A stretch of 5,937 bases of DNA from an uncultured Prevotella sp. (GTDB lineage: Bacteria > Bacteroidota > Bacteroidia > Bacteroidales > Bacteroidaceae), in NCBI GenBank assembly GCA_938023885.1, contig CALJCU010000266.1, positions 1-5,937 of the forward strand, read 5' to 3'. How positions within the stretch are numbered: the first letter of the stretch is position 1; the number at the start of each line of letters is the position of its first letter. The notes under the pieces are model-generated. The model had not been told where the DNA came from, made no database searches, and saw nothing but the letters and a program-made list of their open reading frames with translations. The translations under genes were made by a program, and so were the position numbers. Shown one piece after another: positions 5,391 to 5,937 of this stretch.

Positions 5391-5789
5391 CTAAAAGCCA
5401 ACGGCGGGTCGCAGCTGCGTCCATATTGCGGAATAGGTCTTCCATTTCCGTCCCGCAATGGGGTCGAGGGTGGTGCGGCCCTTGCGGTAGAAGCCGATAA
5501 TGGAGGCCTTGGCGTCGCTGGTCTTGCAGTGTTCGGGGTGGAGGTTGCCGTCGCCCAGGAGCGTCATGTTGTCTCCTTCTATCTTTACGATGCGATGAAG
5601 GACATAGCGCTCGTTTTCGACCAGTGCCAGGACAGGATCACCGACACGCAGTTCTCCGACTTTTGTCAGGAGCACTTTGTCACGGCCGTCCTCAAGGAAC
5701 GGCCGCATGGAGAAGCCCTTTAGGGGCAGCGTCACGGTGTGACCCTCGTCGATGAGCTTCAGAATGGCTGGGATAAGTTTTGAGTTCAT
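5391..5789 (-). CDS. S24/S26-family peptidase (signal-peptidase-like, soluble)
   Basis: 132 residues from the ATG at 5789. The motif GFSMRPFL (25-32) places the nucleophile at Ser27, as in SMxP of type I signal peptidases. RYVLHRIV (61-68) has His65 where bacterial enzymes use Lys, giving a Ser-His arrangement like SipW/ER-type peptidases. GDPVLA (50-55) and LLGDGN (77-82) complete the family core. No transmembrane anchor or DNA-binding domain is visible, so it should be a free cytosolic or peripheral protein. Longer starts exist at 5816 and 5843, but the extra residues are a charged run encoded by a purine-rich stretch that looks like leader sequence, and GAGGGG lies about 9 nt before the chosen ATG. 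With PqqD downstream, it may mature or process a modified peptide; this is inference. Confidence 0.87.
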   Translation of the reverse strand: MNSKLIPAILKLIDEGHTVTLPLKGFSMRPFLEDGRDKVLLTKVGELRVGDPVLALVENERYVLHRIVKIEGDNMTLLGDGNLHPEHCKTSDAKASIIGFYRKGRTTLDPIAGRKWKTYSAIWTQLRPAVGF

Positions 5790-5855
5790 AAATGTTACCC
5801 CTCGCATCTTAATCATACTTTCTTTCTCTTTCTCCTTTTGCATTATTTTATGGGC

Positions 5856-5936
5856 CTATTTGCTAATGGCCTTGTTGCACACTTCTGCCGCTTCCCTGTC
5901 AGGCAGGCAATGGAGTGTGTAGATAGCTGTAGTCTC
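5856..5936 (-). CDS. C-terminal fragment of an unidentified protein, possibly an HprK-like kinase
   Basis: Partial gene entering from the right edge. The minus strand is open for 26 codons (first complete codon at 5936) and stops with TAG at 5858-5856. The tail contains AIYTLHCLPDREAAEVC and ends AISK: a beta-strand, a Pro-Asp turn and an amphipathic helix. It vaguely resembles the C-terminus of HprK-like serine kinases that occur with PqqD proteins in peptide-modification loci, but 26 residues cannot settle this. A second frame is open as far as a TAA overlapping the ATG at 5843, but its translation looks less protein-like. The stop lies 66 bp before the chosen peptidase start, consistent with one operon. 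Confidence 0.4.
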   Translation of the reverse strand, partial: ETTAIYTLHCLPDREAAEVCNKAISK

Positions 5937-5937
5937 G

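Noticed and set aside
5337..5723. Plus-strand open frame opposite the S24/S26 peptidase
   Set aside because: The minus-strand frame has the SMRP and LHR motifs; the plus-strand translation has no recognisable features.
5790..5843. Longer N-terminus for the S24/S26 peptidase
   Set aside because: The extra residues form a Lys/Glu run encoded by a purine-rich stretch that looks like a leader, and an internal ATG with a nearby GAGGGG fits the family start better; not fully excluded.

Overview
The window looks like chromosomal DNA from a Bacteroidota member, most likely Prevotella or a close relative. The reasons are promoters of the Bacteroidota type (TTTG, 19 bp, TAnnTTTG), start codons preceded by A/T-rich leaders with little Shine-Dalgarno signal, and a gene order resembling the inositol-lipid locus of gut Bacteroides. 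Genus assignment is inference. I see no insertion sequence, tRNA, rRNA or CRISPR array.

Region 1 (1-109) is an AT-rich upstream region with a near-consensus promoter and an inverted repeat. Region 2 (110-2631, + strand) is a compact lipid operon: a PgpA-type lipid phosphatase, a GtrA-family membrane protein, a CDP-alcohol phosphatidyltransferase of the phosphatidylinositol-phosphate synthase type, and, after a structured 121-bp gap, a PAP2/Aur1-type inositol phosphorylceramide synthase. Read as a pathway: CDP-diacylglycerol plus inositol phosphate gives phosphatidylinositol phosphate (1056-1715); the PgpA-like enzyme removes the phosphate to give phosphatidylinositol (110-613); the Aur1-like enzyme moves phosphoinositol onto ceramide (1837-2631). 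The GtrA protein may move a lipid intermediate across the membrane. Inositol-phosphate synthase, which would complete the pathway, is not in the window.

Region 3 (2700-4730, + strand) is a secreted patatin-like phospholipase fused to an outer-membrane beta-barrel. The segment between the two domains seems too short for the POTRA module I would expect.

Region 4 (4731-5012) lies between convergent genes. On the minus strand it holds a consensus promoter and, about 170 nt downstream, a hairpin followed by a T-rich tract. Together they define a candidate small RNA transcript, which contains a 26-codon ORF ending exactly at the terminator stem. A 15-bp imperfect hairpin and a 12-bp palindrome lie just upstream.

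Region 5 (5013-5937, minus strand) is the end of another operon, read right to left: the C-terminus of an unidentified protein (possibly an HprK-like kinase), an S24/S26-family peptidase and a PqqD-like peptide-binding protein. This combination suggests a RiPP (modified peptide) locus continuing beyond the right edge.
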